A stretch of DNA of 6,656 nt from DATEMK01 sp039914625 (GCA_039914625.1 JBDSOU010000129.1:1-6656); one strand, 5' to 3'. Numbered from the stretch's first letter, positions 1 through 6,308 are shown. Made by a program: numbers and translations. The notes: generated from the sequence alone by a model not told the origin.

Positions 1-2642
1 TGAAAAGTTTTAAATGGTTTGGGAACATAATCATTCATACCTGCTGCCCGGCATTTATCGAGGTCACTGCGCACCACGCTTGCAGTAAGCGCAATGACAG
101 GAATTTTATGATTGCGGATTGCAGATTGCGGGTTGCGAATTTGCCGTGTGGCTTCATAACCATCCATCACCGGCATCTGCACATCCATCAATACCACATC
201 AAAATCTTTTTTGCTCAACCATTCAACAGCCTCCATACCGTTATGCGCTTCAACGATTTCAACTGCTGCTTTTGATAGTAGTGTATCTATTGCGACAATC
301 CGGTTAAATTCATTGTCATCAACAACCAGGATTCTTAAACCATTTAAAATACTTCCGTCAATATCTTCTGCTGTTTTTTGCTCCTGCAATCTTTCTTTTG
401 AACCCATAGCAAAATCTATTTCAAATGAAAACGTAGTTCCTGAACCTTCTTCGCTTTCAATGGAAATTTTTCCGTCCATTAATTCCACTAACTGTTTGCT
501 TATGGTTAACCCTAAACCTGTTCCTCCGAATTTCCGTGCATCAGATGCATGTGCCTGTGAAAAGCTTTCAAACACACTTTGCAATTTGTCTTTGGGAATA
601 CCGATGCCGGTGTCGGTGATTGAAAACAAAAGCCCCACCCGACCTCCCCGGAGGGGAGGAGTTTCCTGCGCGCTTGCTACTCTTTCCCCTCCGGGGAAGG
701 ATGGGATGGGGCTTACTGTAATGCATACACTTCCTTTCTCCGTAAACTTGATTGCATTGCCTGCAAGATTCATAAGCACCTGGTTCAAACGTACAGGATC
801 ACCAATCAGAATATCAGGAACATTATTTTCAATTTTTGTTATAAGGTGTAAACCCTTTTCTTCTGCTTTATGATGCAGGGTTAACTTTACCTGATCAACA
901 ACATCACGAATGGAGAAATCAATTTGCTCCAGTTCAATTTTACCTGCTTCTATTTTTGAAAAATCAAGAATGTCGTTGATGATGTGCAACAGCGTATCAG
1001 AAGATTTTTGTATCCCGTCAAGGTATTTGAAATTTTCAGTGTTTTTATTTTTATCTATCAGCAGGTTCGTCATGCCCATTACGGCATTCATCGGTGTGCG
1101 TATTTCATGGCTCATGTTTGCAAGGAACTGCTGCTTGAATTTTTCACTTTGCTCGGCACGGTGCTTTTCTTTTTCAATTATTACTTTCTGACTTCGGATA
1201 ATTCTAAAACGATTGTAAATAACCAAAGCAATTATTAAAAGCAGTGCGGCAATTCCTACCAGATAATTTCTGGAGAGAGCAGCAAGTTTCTTTTCAGCAG
1301 TTAAATTAGTAATAGTACTTTCGGCATCGGTAATTTTCTGTTCTGTTTCAAAACTCATTTTACGGTTGCTGCGCTCATCTTCTTTCAATTGTTCCTGCAA
1401 AATATTATATTGAATAAAAGTTTCATTTGCATTTTTAACATCGCCTGAATTCAAATATACTTCAACTAAAAGTTTGTATTCGCTTATTAACTCTGCTCTT
1501 AAATTCACCAATCGCGGAATTTCTGCTTTAAGCAATTCCCCGGCATCTTTAAAACGATTTTGCTTTATCCTGACAAGAGCGAGATAATAGCCGGGATTGA
1601 TATTTCCTGCCGGTGAGTTTGCATTAATACCATACTTATCCATCAGCCTGTTACATTCCTGCAAATAAAATTCTGACGAATCAAGCCGGGTCATCTTCAG
1701 GTAATAAATCCCTTTTACCAGGTAACAACTTGCAACATAAGTGGAATCAAAATCACCTATTGTATTTTCAATCCCTTTATTTAATAAACCCATGACACTA
1801 TCAGGTTCGTTCAGCATTATTTTTGCATAGGCGATATTTTTATAGATGTATGTGAGAGCCGAACTATCATTTTGATTATTCATTCCGACATCAAGAGCTG
1901 CCCGTGAATAGAAAATAGCGTTCTTATAATCACCTATGGTATTGGAAACATCTCCCACTACTGATGTATTATTTCTCCACTTGAAACGCCCTGAACTAAC
2001 TCCACCATCAATCGTATCATTTACATTTAAATAGGGTATCGATTTTTTATAATAATAAATTGAAAGGTCGTTCAATCCTCTTGTAAAATAGAAACCGCCA
2101 TGCACAAAATAGCAAGTTGAAATTGCAGCCGAATCATTTCTTTGAATATACAACTTAAGTTTTGAAGTATAAAAATCGAACCCATCATCAAGCCTATCAG
2201 TTACACGGAATGGAATTCGCAAGTTTGACAGAACTAAAATGAAAAGATTTTTGTCGTCAGGATTCGGGGCACCGTCATACCGGTTAATTATGGCTTTCCC
2301 GTAGTCAATTTCTCTATAATATTCGCGATTGTATTCCAATGCCAGGAACATTTTCCATTTAATTTTGTTGTAAAAAGAAGATTTCTTTACCCCCTTAAAA
2401 TTTTCCGCTGCCTTCTCAATACGTTTTACAGAGTTGTCATCAACCGGAATACTATCCATCATTCTCAAACCCTGTTCAAAAACCAGGGAATCAATTCCAT
2501 CATCAGCAGTTTTAGATTTATTGAAATAGAATATTGCGGAATCAACATAAACAGATAAGGAGTTATTGCCTGCGTGATTTTGCTGCCCGTAAGTGGTGTT
2601 GGTTATGAGTGCAATAATTAAAACTAAGAAAATGTTTTTCAT
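1..2642 (-). CDS. Hybrid sensor histidine kinase/response regulator with periplasmic TPR region (3' end beyond window)
   Basis: About 880 codons are visible from the ATG at 2642 and the frame is open to the left edge, so the C-terminus is missing. Residues 1-20 form a signal peptide ending TTYG before QQ. Residues about 21-455 are Tyr/Asn/Leu-rich helical hairpins of TPR type, the presumed periplasmic sensor. A membrane helix spans about 460-477, flanked by coiled coil. The HisKA domain carries NMSHEIRTPMNAVMGM with phospho-accepting H512. The HATPase has its N box at 620-633 (N625, N629), DTGIGI from D677, and the GGTGLGL G2 box at 706-712. The receiver starts near 770 with the acidic pair D775-D776, phospho-acceptor D820, T853 and K875. 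All catalytic residues are present, so it should autophosphorylate and pass phosphate to its own receiver. No partner gene is in view. A HTH or Hpt domain could follow off-window. A repeat-derived stretch of about 28 residues (644-671) interrupts the HATPase. Confidence 0.96.
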   Translation of the reverse strand, partial: MKNIFLVLIIALITNTTYGQQNHAGNNSLSVYVDSAIFYFNKSKTADDGIDSLVFEQGLRMMDSIPVDDNSVKRIEKAAENFKGVKKSSFYNKIKWKMFLALEYNREYYREIDYGKAIINRYDGAPNPDDKNLFILVLSNLRIPFRVTDRLDDGFDFYTSKLKLYIQRNDSAAISTCYFVHGGFYFTRGLNDLSIYYYKKSIPYLNVNDTIDGGVSSGRFKWRNNTSVVGDVSNTIGDYKNAIFYSRAALDVGMNNQNDSSALTYIYKNIAYAKIMLNEPDSVMGLLNKGIENTIGDFDSTYVASCYLVKGIYYLKMTRLDSSEFYLQECNRLMDKYGINANSPAGNINPGYYLALVRIKQNRFKDAGELLKAEIPRLVNLRAELISEYKLLVEVYLNSGDVKNANETFIQYNILQEQLKEDERSNRKMSFETEQKITDAESTITNLTAEKKLAALSRNYLVGIAALLLIIALVIYNRFRIIRSQKVIIEKEKHRAEQSEKFKQQFLANMSHEIRTPMNAVMGMTNLLIDKNKNTENFKYLDGIQKSSDTLLHIINDILDFSKIEAGKIELEQIDFSIRDVVDQVKLTLHHKAEEKGLHLITKIENNVPDILIGDPVRLNQVLMNLAGNAIKFTEKGSVCITVSPIPSFPGGERVASAQETPPLRGGRVGLLFSITDTGIGIPKDKLQSVFESFSQAHASDARKFGGTGLGLTISKQLVELMDGKISIESEEGSGTTFSFEIDFAMGSKERLQEQKTAEDIDGSILNGLRILVVDDNEFNRIVAIDTLLSKAAVEIVEAHNGMEAVEWLSKKDFDVVLMDVQMPVMDGYEATRQIRNPQSAIRNHKIPVIALTASVVRSDLDKCRAAGMNDYVPKPFKTF
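111..138. repeat. Four heptamer repeats (ATTGCGG type) inside the receiver domain
   Basis: Four consecutive 7-bp units read ATTGCGG, ATTGCAG, ATTGCGG and GTTGCGA. They encode roughly residues 836-845 (IRNPQSAIRN) on the minus strand, between phospho-acceptor D820 and the conserved T853. The D-to-T distance is 33 residues, against 30 in CheY, so the repeat lengthens a surface loop slightly. Because 7 is not a multiple of 3, gain or loss of a single unit would shift the frame. Confidence 0.6.
631..713. repeat. GC-rich palindromic element inserted in frame in the kinase ATPase domain
   Basis: An 83-bp block far richer in G and C than its surroundings. Its two ends are imperfect inverted repeats: AGCCCCACCC at 631 against GGGATGGGGCT ending at 713. 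Each half holds its own hairpin. The left one is CCTCCCC-GGA-GGGGAGG (643-659) and the right one is TTCCCC-TCC-GGGGAA (684-698). The element contributes about 28 codons (S644-L671) with no stop or frameshift, between the N box and the DTGIGI box. HATPase domains normally have a short beta-turn there. The structure resembles REP- or MITE-like elements in concept and the coding-sequence palindromes known from Rickettsia. Membership of a named family cannot be assigned from this window, which holds only one copy. Confidence 0.85.
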
Positions 2643-2670
2643 AAATTGGTTTCAGGATTTGTGTACCATC

Positions 2671-2696
2671 GGATCTTTAAATTCCTGCGAAGATCC
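2671..2696. repeat. Inverted repeat in the kinase 5' leader
   Basis: GGATCTT (2671-2677) and AAGATCC (2690-2696) are perfect 7-bp complements separated by 12 bases, 29-54 bp upstream of the kinase start codon. It could form a leader hairpin or be a regulator site. A chance match is possible in sequence this AT-rich, and no clear TAnnTTTG promoter is seen beside it. Confidence 0.35.
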
Positions 2697-2770
2697 TGAG
2701 AAAACCGGGGTTAAAAATAAACTTTTTAAGGATATTAAATAATTTTAGGGTTTTTGAACAATGATTGCCT

Positions 2771-2841
2771 GTTCCAAGTCGCCACGCTAAACCCGCCCGT
2801 CAGACTTGAAACAGAAAAAGAAAGACTTGGACCAGAGGTGT
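2771..2841. repeat. Inverted-repeat patch at the truncation point of the sensor remnant
   Basis: GTTCCAAGTC (2771-2780) is matched by GACTTGAAAC (2803-2812) in inverted orientation at 9 of 10 positions. A further GACTTGG at 2824-2830 is a perfect complement of CCAAGTC at 2774-2780. The enclosed segment is GC-rich (around 2781-2802) and unlike the flanking AT-rich DNA. Sensor homology stops at about 2841, where this patch begins. It may be an inserted repeat or the scar of a rearrangement. No transposase remnant is visible in the stretch 2643-2799, which otherwise holds only the kinase leader. Confidence 0.5.
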
Positions 2842-2997
2842 CAGCCACAAATAGCCCGTATTGTCTTTAAACATTCCGCGGATGGTTCCTGATGAAAGAC
2901 CCTGCTCTTCGGTGTAATTGGTAAAGGTGTATTGCTGCTGCGCGAAGCATGTAGCAGTTAAAACCAAAGACAGAATAAAAGAGAATAAAAATTTCAT
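2800..2997 (-). pseudogene. 5' remnant of a Reg_prop (beta-propeller) sensor gene
   Basis: A 65-codon reading frame starting MKFLFSFILSLVLTATCFAQ, a clear type I signal peptide with likely cleavage after CFA. It is followed by YTFTNYTEEQGLSS and MFKDNTGYLWL, the opening propeller-blade pattern of Bacteroidota sensors (an F..Y....GL S/P....I......G.LW motif). Such proteins normally run to many hundreds of residues with repeated blades, and some continue into kinase domains. Here the match ends at L52 (position 2842). The next 13 residues (TPLVQVFLFLFQV) come from the inverted-repeat patch and end at TGA. No further blade is found before the kinase gene. It is most likely a dead fragment, possibly of a neighbouring paralogous sensor system. 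A short secreted peptide is possible but less likely. Confidence 0.7.
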
Positions 2998-3107
2998 AAA
3001 GTTTTTTTTACCGTTAGGTATTTCGTAATGCGGAGACCACAGAAGAAACAGGTGATAAAAATAGAGTTTTTAGGGATATCAGTGTATTTAACTCTGTGTC
3101 TTTGGAA

Positions 3108-3138
3108 TTTCAGTGTTCCCAAAAGGGAGACACTGAAA
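3108..3138 (-). terminator. Strong stem-loop downstream of the RES gene
   Basis: TTTCAGTGTTCCC (3108-3120) pairs with GGGA plus ACACTGAAA (3125-3138) around an AAAA loop. This gives 13 base pairs with one bulged G. It begins 16 bp past the stop codon of the minus-strand RES gene, where a transcript end is expected. In the minus direction no long U-run follows, so it may be a 3'-end protecting hairpin or a weak terminator rather than a classic intrinsic one. The rest of 2998-3153 holds no gene. Confidence 0.5.
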
Positions 3139-3153
3139 GTACATCAAGGTTTG

Positions 3154-4071
3154 TTAGGACGAGGGATTCAAAAATTCTGGGCCATTTTTTATTTCATCCT
3201 CGGTTAATTTTCTCCAATTTATTTTTTTATCTTCACTAACTTCACCAGCCATTTCAATGATAATTTTTTCCTTCTGAAAATTTAAATCTTTAACAACTCC
3301 AAAGTAAAACTTCATTGGTAAGACCTTTCCTTGATCCACAACATCTTGATGTATGGCGAAATTATTATTTTTTTGAAAATTTGTATGCGATGGATAAATC
3401 AAACAGGATTGATTTTTATATTGTATATCATTTAAAATCGAGTGAGAAATATAGCTTGAGGTCAGCATATTTGTGGATAACAAGAGTTGTGTTTTGATTT
3501 TTTCCAAATGCATTAAAATTTTTATTCCGCATTCGGAATATCTTCCTTTAAGGTTAGATAAATCATATTTCGTTTTAATTTCAGGTGGAATATTTATATG
3601 AGTACTTATAAATGGAAACACATAAACTTCTTTATGATGAAAGTGCCAAATGCCCAATAAAATTTTATCATTTACTCTAAGTTGTGTTTCTCTTAATGCT
3701 GTACTTATATCATCTGAAGCATAAAAGACTGGACATCCATTAAAATTACACCTATTTAATTTAGAATATGATATTGGTGGATACCAACCATTTTCAACTA
3801 AGGATGGTAGGGAATTCCATTTTACAATTCTATATAATCTCGTAAAACTTTGTGAGTTTGCCAGAATTCCGTTATGAGGAATGCCCGGTAACTTAACGTT
3901 AAAAATTTTACTAATTTCTCTAAGTAAATAGCTTATATCCCTACTATGTGGATCCTCAAGGTCATAATCGCAATTTAATATATGGTAAAATCCGTCATAC
4001 AATTTTTCTAAAGTCCATTCTTCTGGATTAAAACAAATTTCAGGCTGGTCAACTTGATTTAGGTATTCCAT
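3154..4071 (-). CDS. RES-domain protein, candidate NAD+-degrading toxin
   Basis: A 305-residue soluble protein. Residues about 77-262 fit the RES domain: RLYR (Y80, R81), a PVFYASD segment (112-120), TALRE with E128, YISHS (207-211; S209 or S211 the likely catalytic serine), IYPS (225-228) and an Asn-rich NNNF near 235-238. These correspond to the Arg, Tyr, Glu and Ser sites of the fold. Characterised RES toxins (MbcT, Res of Res-Xre pairs) destroy NAD+ by phosphorolysis or hydrolysis, so that activity is inferred here. Residues 1-76 are an N-terminal extension without a recognised domain. RES toxins of TA loci usually follow an Xre/DUF2384 antitoxin gene, but none is present: the 258 bp upstream is non-coding. 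The gene is strikingly AT-rich and, unlike its neighbours, has an AAGGA ribosome site, suggesting recent acquisition. The RES assignment is from motif pattern only. Confidence 0.8.
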   Translation of the reverse strand: MEYLNQVDQPEICFNPEEWTLEKLYDGFYHILNCDYDLEDPHSRDISYLLREISKIFNVKLPGIPHNGILANSQSFTRLYRIVKWNSLPSLVENGWYPPISYSKLNRCNFNGCPVFYASDDISTALRETQLRVNDKILLGIWHFHHKEVYVFPFISTHINIPPEIKTKYDLSNLKGRYSECGIKILMHLEKIKTQLLLSTNMLTSSYISHSILNDIQYKNQSCLIYPSHTNFQKNNNFAIHQDVVDQGKVLPMKFYFGVVKDLNFQKEKIIIEMAGEVSEDKKINWRKLTEDEIKNGPEFLNPSS

Positions 4072-4079
4072 AACTTTTA

Positions 4080-4084
4080 TCCTT
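4080..4084 (-). promoter_or_regulatory. Shine-Dalgarno-like AAGGA of the RES gene
   Basis: AAGGA on the minus strand lies 8 bases before the ATG at 4071 and supports that start. The DinB and 383-residue genes have only A-rich leaders, as is common in Bacteroidota, so this purine-rich site stands out. Confidence 0.5.
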
Positions 4085-4149
4085 ACTTAATTATCATTCT
4101 AACTCCTTGCATACAGACACATTCGATTTTATTGAAAGAGTTTATTCTG

Positions 4150-4190
4150 TTTTTTTTTAAGCGAAAGTAATTTTACTCCTTGAATTGAAA
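4150..4190 (+). repeat. Decayed copy D of the intergenic repeat
   Basis: It shares TTAAGCGAAAGTAATTTT and TTGAATTGAA with the other copies, in the same order and orientation. The left arm of the first hairpin has become a T-run and the second hairpin has lost most pairing. It lies 11 bp before full copy A, between the RES and DinB genes. Confidence 0.7.
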
Positions 4191-4200
4191 TATGATTTAA

Positions 4201-4330
4201 GCTGTTCCTTTTCCTCATCCAATTTACCAAACCGTGTTTTCTTTCCTTGCAGCCGGTTGTATTACTTTAAGCGAAAGTAATTTTTCTTTTTGAATTGAAG
4301 AAAAAATAAAAGGGGAGTGTTTTTTATTCT
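4201..4330 (+). repeat. Copy A of the intergenic two-hairpin repeat
   Basis: Bases 4201-4310 align without gaps to copy B at 101 of 110 positions. The core has hairpin 1, TTACTTT-AAGCG-AAAGTAA (4262-4280), and hairpin 2, TTTTTCTT (4281-4288) with AAGAAAAA (4298-4305). A right tail, GGGGAG (4312-4317) then TTTTTTATTCT (4320-4330), is shared with copy C and reaches the first base of the DinB stop codon. As the minus-strand transcript end of DinB, the tail offers an A/U-only stem (AATAAAA with TTTTATT) followed by a U-rich stretch, so it may help terminate. Together with copy D it accounts for most of the gap 4072-4329. Confidence 0.9.
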
Positions 4331-4833
4331 TACATATACTTCATTGCTTCATATCCCAATAACCTCCGGTACAATACGATCTGACCAATACAATTGGCTT
4401 CACGATACATCATGAAAGCAAAGAGATCAAAATATGGAAACGAAAAATCCTCACCCGGCATGGTGAATATGCTGTCCAGCTTTTCTGTGCTTACATTTAA
4501 AAAAGCAGTTCTTAAAAGGGGGCTTATGGTTATCCAGTCTTTCTTAAATTCATTCAGCGAAGGATACGTAACGTCATCTTTAATTCCCTGGTGATTTTTA
4601 AAAAGTTCATCTGCGGCTTGTTTGCGGTCAATACCGAGCAGCGTGGCTGTTTCAAACCGTTCCTGAACAAGGCTTCCTGTGAGCCATGCAACATGATTGG
4701 CTTTTGAATTGAAACGGTTATGCGCATCTTTATCAGAAATTCCGTCAATCACTTTTGAAAAATAATCTGTATGCATATCATACAATACACCGAGTGAATA
4801 CATCCGGCTGTCTTTTACTATTACTTTTTCCAT
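4330..4833 (-). CDS. DinB-fold (DinB/YfiT-like) protein with degenerate metal site
   Basis: 167 residues, the usual length for the DinB four-helix-bundle superfamily. Recognisable are ANHVAWLTGSLVQERF (45-60), the helix that normally carries the first metal-ligand His (here H47), and REANCIGQIVLYRRLLGYE (144-162), the equivalent of the common HEAYHIGQI..LRR.LG helix. At the two usual ligand positions of that last helix it has R144 and C148 in place of His, so the normal three-His divalent metal site is unlikely to form intact. Family members include thiol-dependent transferases and stress-induced proteins, and no specific reaction can be named here. It is a single-gene unit, with a TAnnTTTG promoter candidate upstream and repeat copy A touching its stop codon. 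The start ATG at 4833 is preceded only by an A-rich leader. Confidence 0.85.
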   Translation of the reverse strand: MEKVIVKDSRMYSLGVLYDMHTDYFSKVIDGISDKDAHNRFNSKANHVAWLTGSLVQERFETATLLGIDRKQAADELFKNHQGIKDDVTYPSLNEFKKDWITISPLLRTAFLNVSTEKLDSIFTMPGEDFSFPYFDLFAFMMYREANCIGQIVLYRRLLGYEAMKYM

Positions 4834-4868
4834 TTTTATTTTTTTAAAATTGTTATAAATTAAGTTTA

Positions 4869-4876
4869 CAAATTTA
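4869..4876 (-). promoter_or_regulatory. Candidate Bacteroidota -7 element for the DinB-like gene
   Basis: TAAATTTG on the minus strand matches the TAnnTTTG consensus exactly and predicts a leader of about 30 bases before the ATG at 4833. No good TTG is seen at the expected -33 distance. Confidence 0.5.
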
Positions 4877-4910
4877 CGTTTTTTAATAACCTGGTTTTAT
4901 CTATTTTCTT

Positions 4911-4927
4911 TTATACAATTTGTATAA
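4911..4927. promoter_or_regulatory. Perfect palindrome, possible operator
   Basis: TTATACAATTTGTATAA consists of two perfect 8-bp arms around a central T. It lies in the divergent region between the DinB-like gene and the 383-residue gene, 35 bp upstream of the proposed DinB -7 element, where an activator or repressor dimer could bind. AT-only-like palindromes arise by chance more readily than GC-rich ones. Confidence 0.45.
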
Positions 4928-4980
4928 CAAACCAAAAAGCCATGTCGCTGAAGAGAGGCTGAAGTAACAGCAGAAGTAAA

Positions 4981-5091
4981 CCTGTTCCTTTTCAGAATAC
5001 AATTTTCCAAACCGTGTTTTCTTTCCGTGCAGCCGGATGTTTTACTTTAAGCGAAAGTAATTTTTCTTTTTGAATTGAAGAAAAAATAAAA
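4981..5091 (+). repeat. Copy B of the intergenic two-hairpin repeat
   Basis: The left module (4981-5037, with CCAAACCGTGTTTTCTTTCC) is shared with copy A. The 54-bp core (5038-5091) is identical to copy C and one base different from copy A. The GGGGAG tail is absent, and the sequence diverges after 5091. It sits between two divergently transcribed genes, so it ends no transcript of either. With the palindrome and two promoter candidates it accounts for most of the gene-free stretch 4834-5156. Confidence 0.9.
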
Positions 5092-5134
5092 TATCACAGT
5101 CAAAAGTTATCAACGCTTTCAAACCCGCTATTAT

Positions 5135-5142
5135 TAAATTTG
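5135..5142 (+). promoter_or_regulatory. Candidate -7 element for the 383-residue gene
   Basis: TAAATTTG matches TAnnTTTG exactly and ends 14 bases before the ATG at 5157. The transcript would then have a leader of only about 5-10 bases. A -33 TTG at normal spacing is not evident. Confidence 0.45.
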
Positions 5143-5156
5143 TAAAAAAAAATTGT

Positions 5157-6308
5157 ATGTACGAAAATCATCCATTGCATTTTTCCAATCTTCCGAAAGA
5201 TCACGTAAAACAGCAGGAGCTGCAGCAGGAATTAATAAAACAAACAGAACGTGAAGTTAGCGGAATGGAAGAAATAAAGCAGCTTAAAGAAAAATATACT
5301 GCTGAAAGCATCGAGAGATTTATTAATCATTATGCCTGTACAAAAACAAATGCGATCTTAAATGGCTGGTACAACCTTGAATCTCTTGAATATTCTCCGG
5401 AGCTGCGCTATCGTGAAGAAACGGAACATGTTTTAGAAATGATTCAGCAGAAGAAGCTGTTCAATTACCAGTGCCTGTGGAGAGCGGAGAAAGAAACCAC
5501 TCCTTATGTGCAAACGAGCTACGATTTTTATTATTGGGAAGATAATGCTGTAGATTGTCCATTTGTGAAGCCGGTTACCGAAGGCGAAATAAAAGTGATG
5601 CAGCAGTTTTTAAGAGATAATAATTATAACGATCAGACACAAAGCTGCATGCATGGTTGGCAGGATTATGATGAGTTTCATTCCAAAGATGCAGAAGATA
5701 ATTTTGACAGCCTGCCTGAATGGTATGAGTTTTATGACGGTCGGATGGGTACTGGCTCACTGATGTTATTACCTGATTTGAGAGAACCAAAAGATGCTGT
5801 GTATTTACACAGGGGACATGAAGCACAAATGGCTAAGCAAAAAGAAGAGTACGAAAAAAACCCGCAGCCTCCGCCTGTTCATAAACCCACGCTGAATTTT
5901 TATGATGACCAATGGATGCTTGAATTTGTGAGGCGCCATGAGGACGCATACATCACCCGGTTGTTTGAAGGGCATTACAAAAAGATGCAGGAAATTCGCG
6001 AAAGGGACGATGAAGAAATTACTGACGCCATTCATATTTTATGCGAAGCAAAATATCCGGTATATATGCCCGGAGGTTTTGAATGGCGTGAAGCGATTAT
6101 GCGTTGTGCACAACAGTTTATTAACGGTATTATTTCTGAAGAGCTCGAAACAATTTACCAGGAATACATCATAAAGCAGAAGTCAGGCATAAGCAGCGGA
6201 ACAAACCACCTTAAGGCAATAAACGAACAAGGCAATGCAAAATATTACCGTAAAACTGTTTTGCTTGGAAGAAAAATGTCTGGTGAACCGGAAGATTTTA
6301 ATTATTGA
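5157..6308 (+). CDS. Hypothetical soluble protein, 383 residues, no recognised family
   Basis: I do not recognise this protein. It has no signal peptide or membrane segment and is rich in charged residues, Tyr and Trp, so a cytoplasmic location is expected. Residues about 16-50 are a Gln/Glu/Lys-rich helix with coiled-coil character. Residues 51-130 look helical and aromatic-rich (FINHYACTK, GWYNLESLEY, YDFYYWED). A middle part (140-225) contains CMHGWQDYDEFH and an EWYEFYDGRMGTGS segment. A proline-rich linker (NPQPPPVHKP, 235-244) separates this from a helical C-terminal half with DDQWMLEFVRRHED and the YPVYMPGGFEWREAI turn at 300-314. No nucleotide-binding or obvious catalytic motif is seen. 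The ATG at 5157 follows a candidate TAnnTTTG promoter and an A-run without Shine-Dalgarno sequence. It is transcribed alone and convergently with the RelE-type gene. Its base composition and long intact frame support a real gene. Confidence 0.85.
   Translation: MYENHPLHFSNLPKDHVKQQELQQELIKQTEREVSGMEEIKQLKEKYTAESIERFINHYACTKTNAILNGWYNLESLEYSPELRYREETEHVLEMIQQKKLFNYQCLWRAEKETTPYVQTSYDFYYWEDNAVDCPFVKPVTEGEIKVMQQFLRDNNYNDQTQSCMHGWQDYDEFHSKDAEDNFDSLPEWYEFYDGRMGTGSLMLLPDLREPKDAVYLHRGHEAQMAKQKEEYEKNPQPPPVHKPTLNFYDDQWMLEFVRRHEDAYITRLFEGHYKKMQEIRERDDEEITDAIHILCEAKYPVYMPGGFEWREAIMRCAQQFINGIISEELETIYQEYIIKQKSGISSGTNHLKAINEQGNAKYYRKTVLLGRKMSGEPEDFNY

Noticed and set aside
211..1238. Plus-strand reading frames of 84-220 codons across the kinase gene
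   Set aside because: They are antisense shadows of the kinase. The minus frame encodes complete HisKA, HATPase and receiver motifs without interruption, and the plus frames show no known pattern.
4394..4748. Small frames overlapping the DinB-like gene
   Set aside because: They are alternative frames of a gene with clear family motifs and good length agreement.
5575..6174. Reading frames overlapping the 383-residue gene on both strands
   Set aside because: They lie entirely within a long intact gene, lack their own start signals and encode no recognisable pattern.
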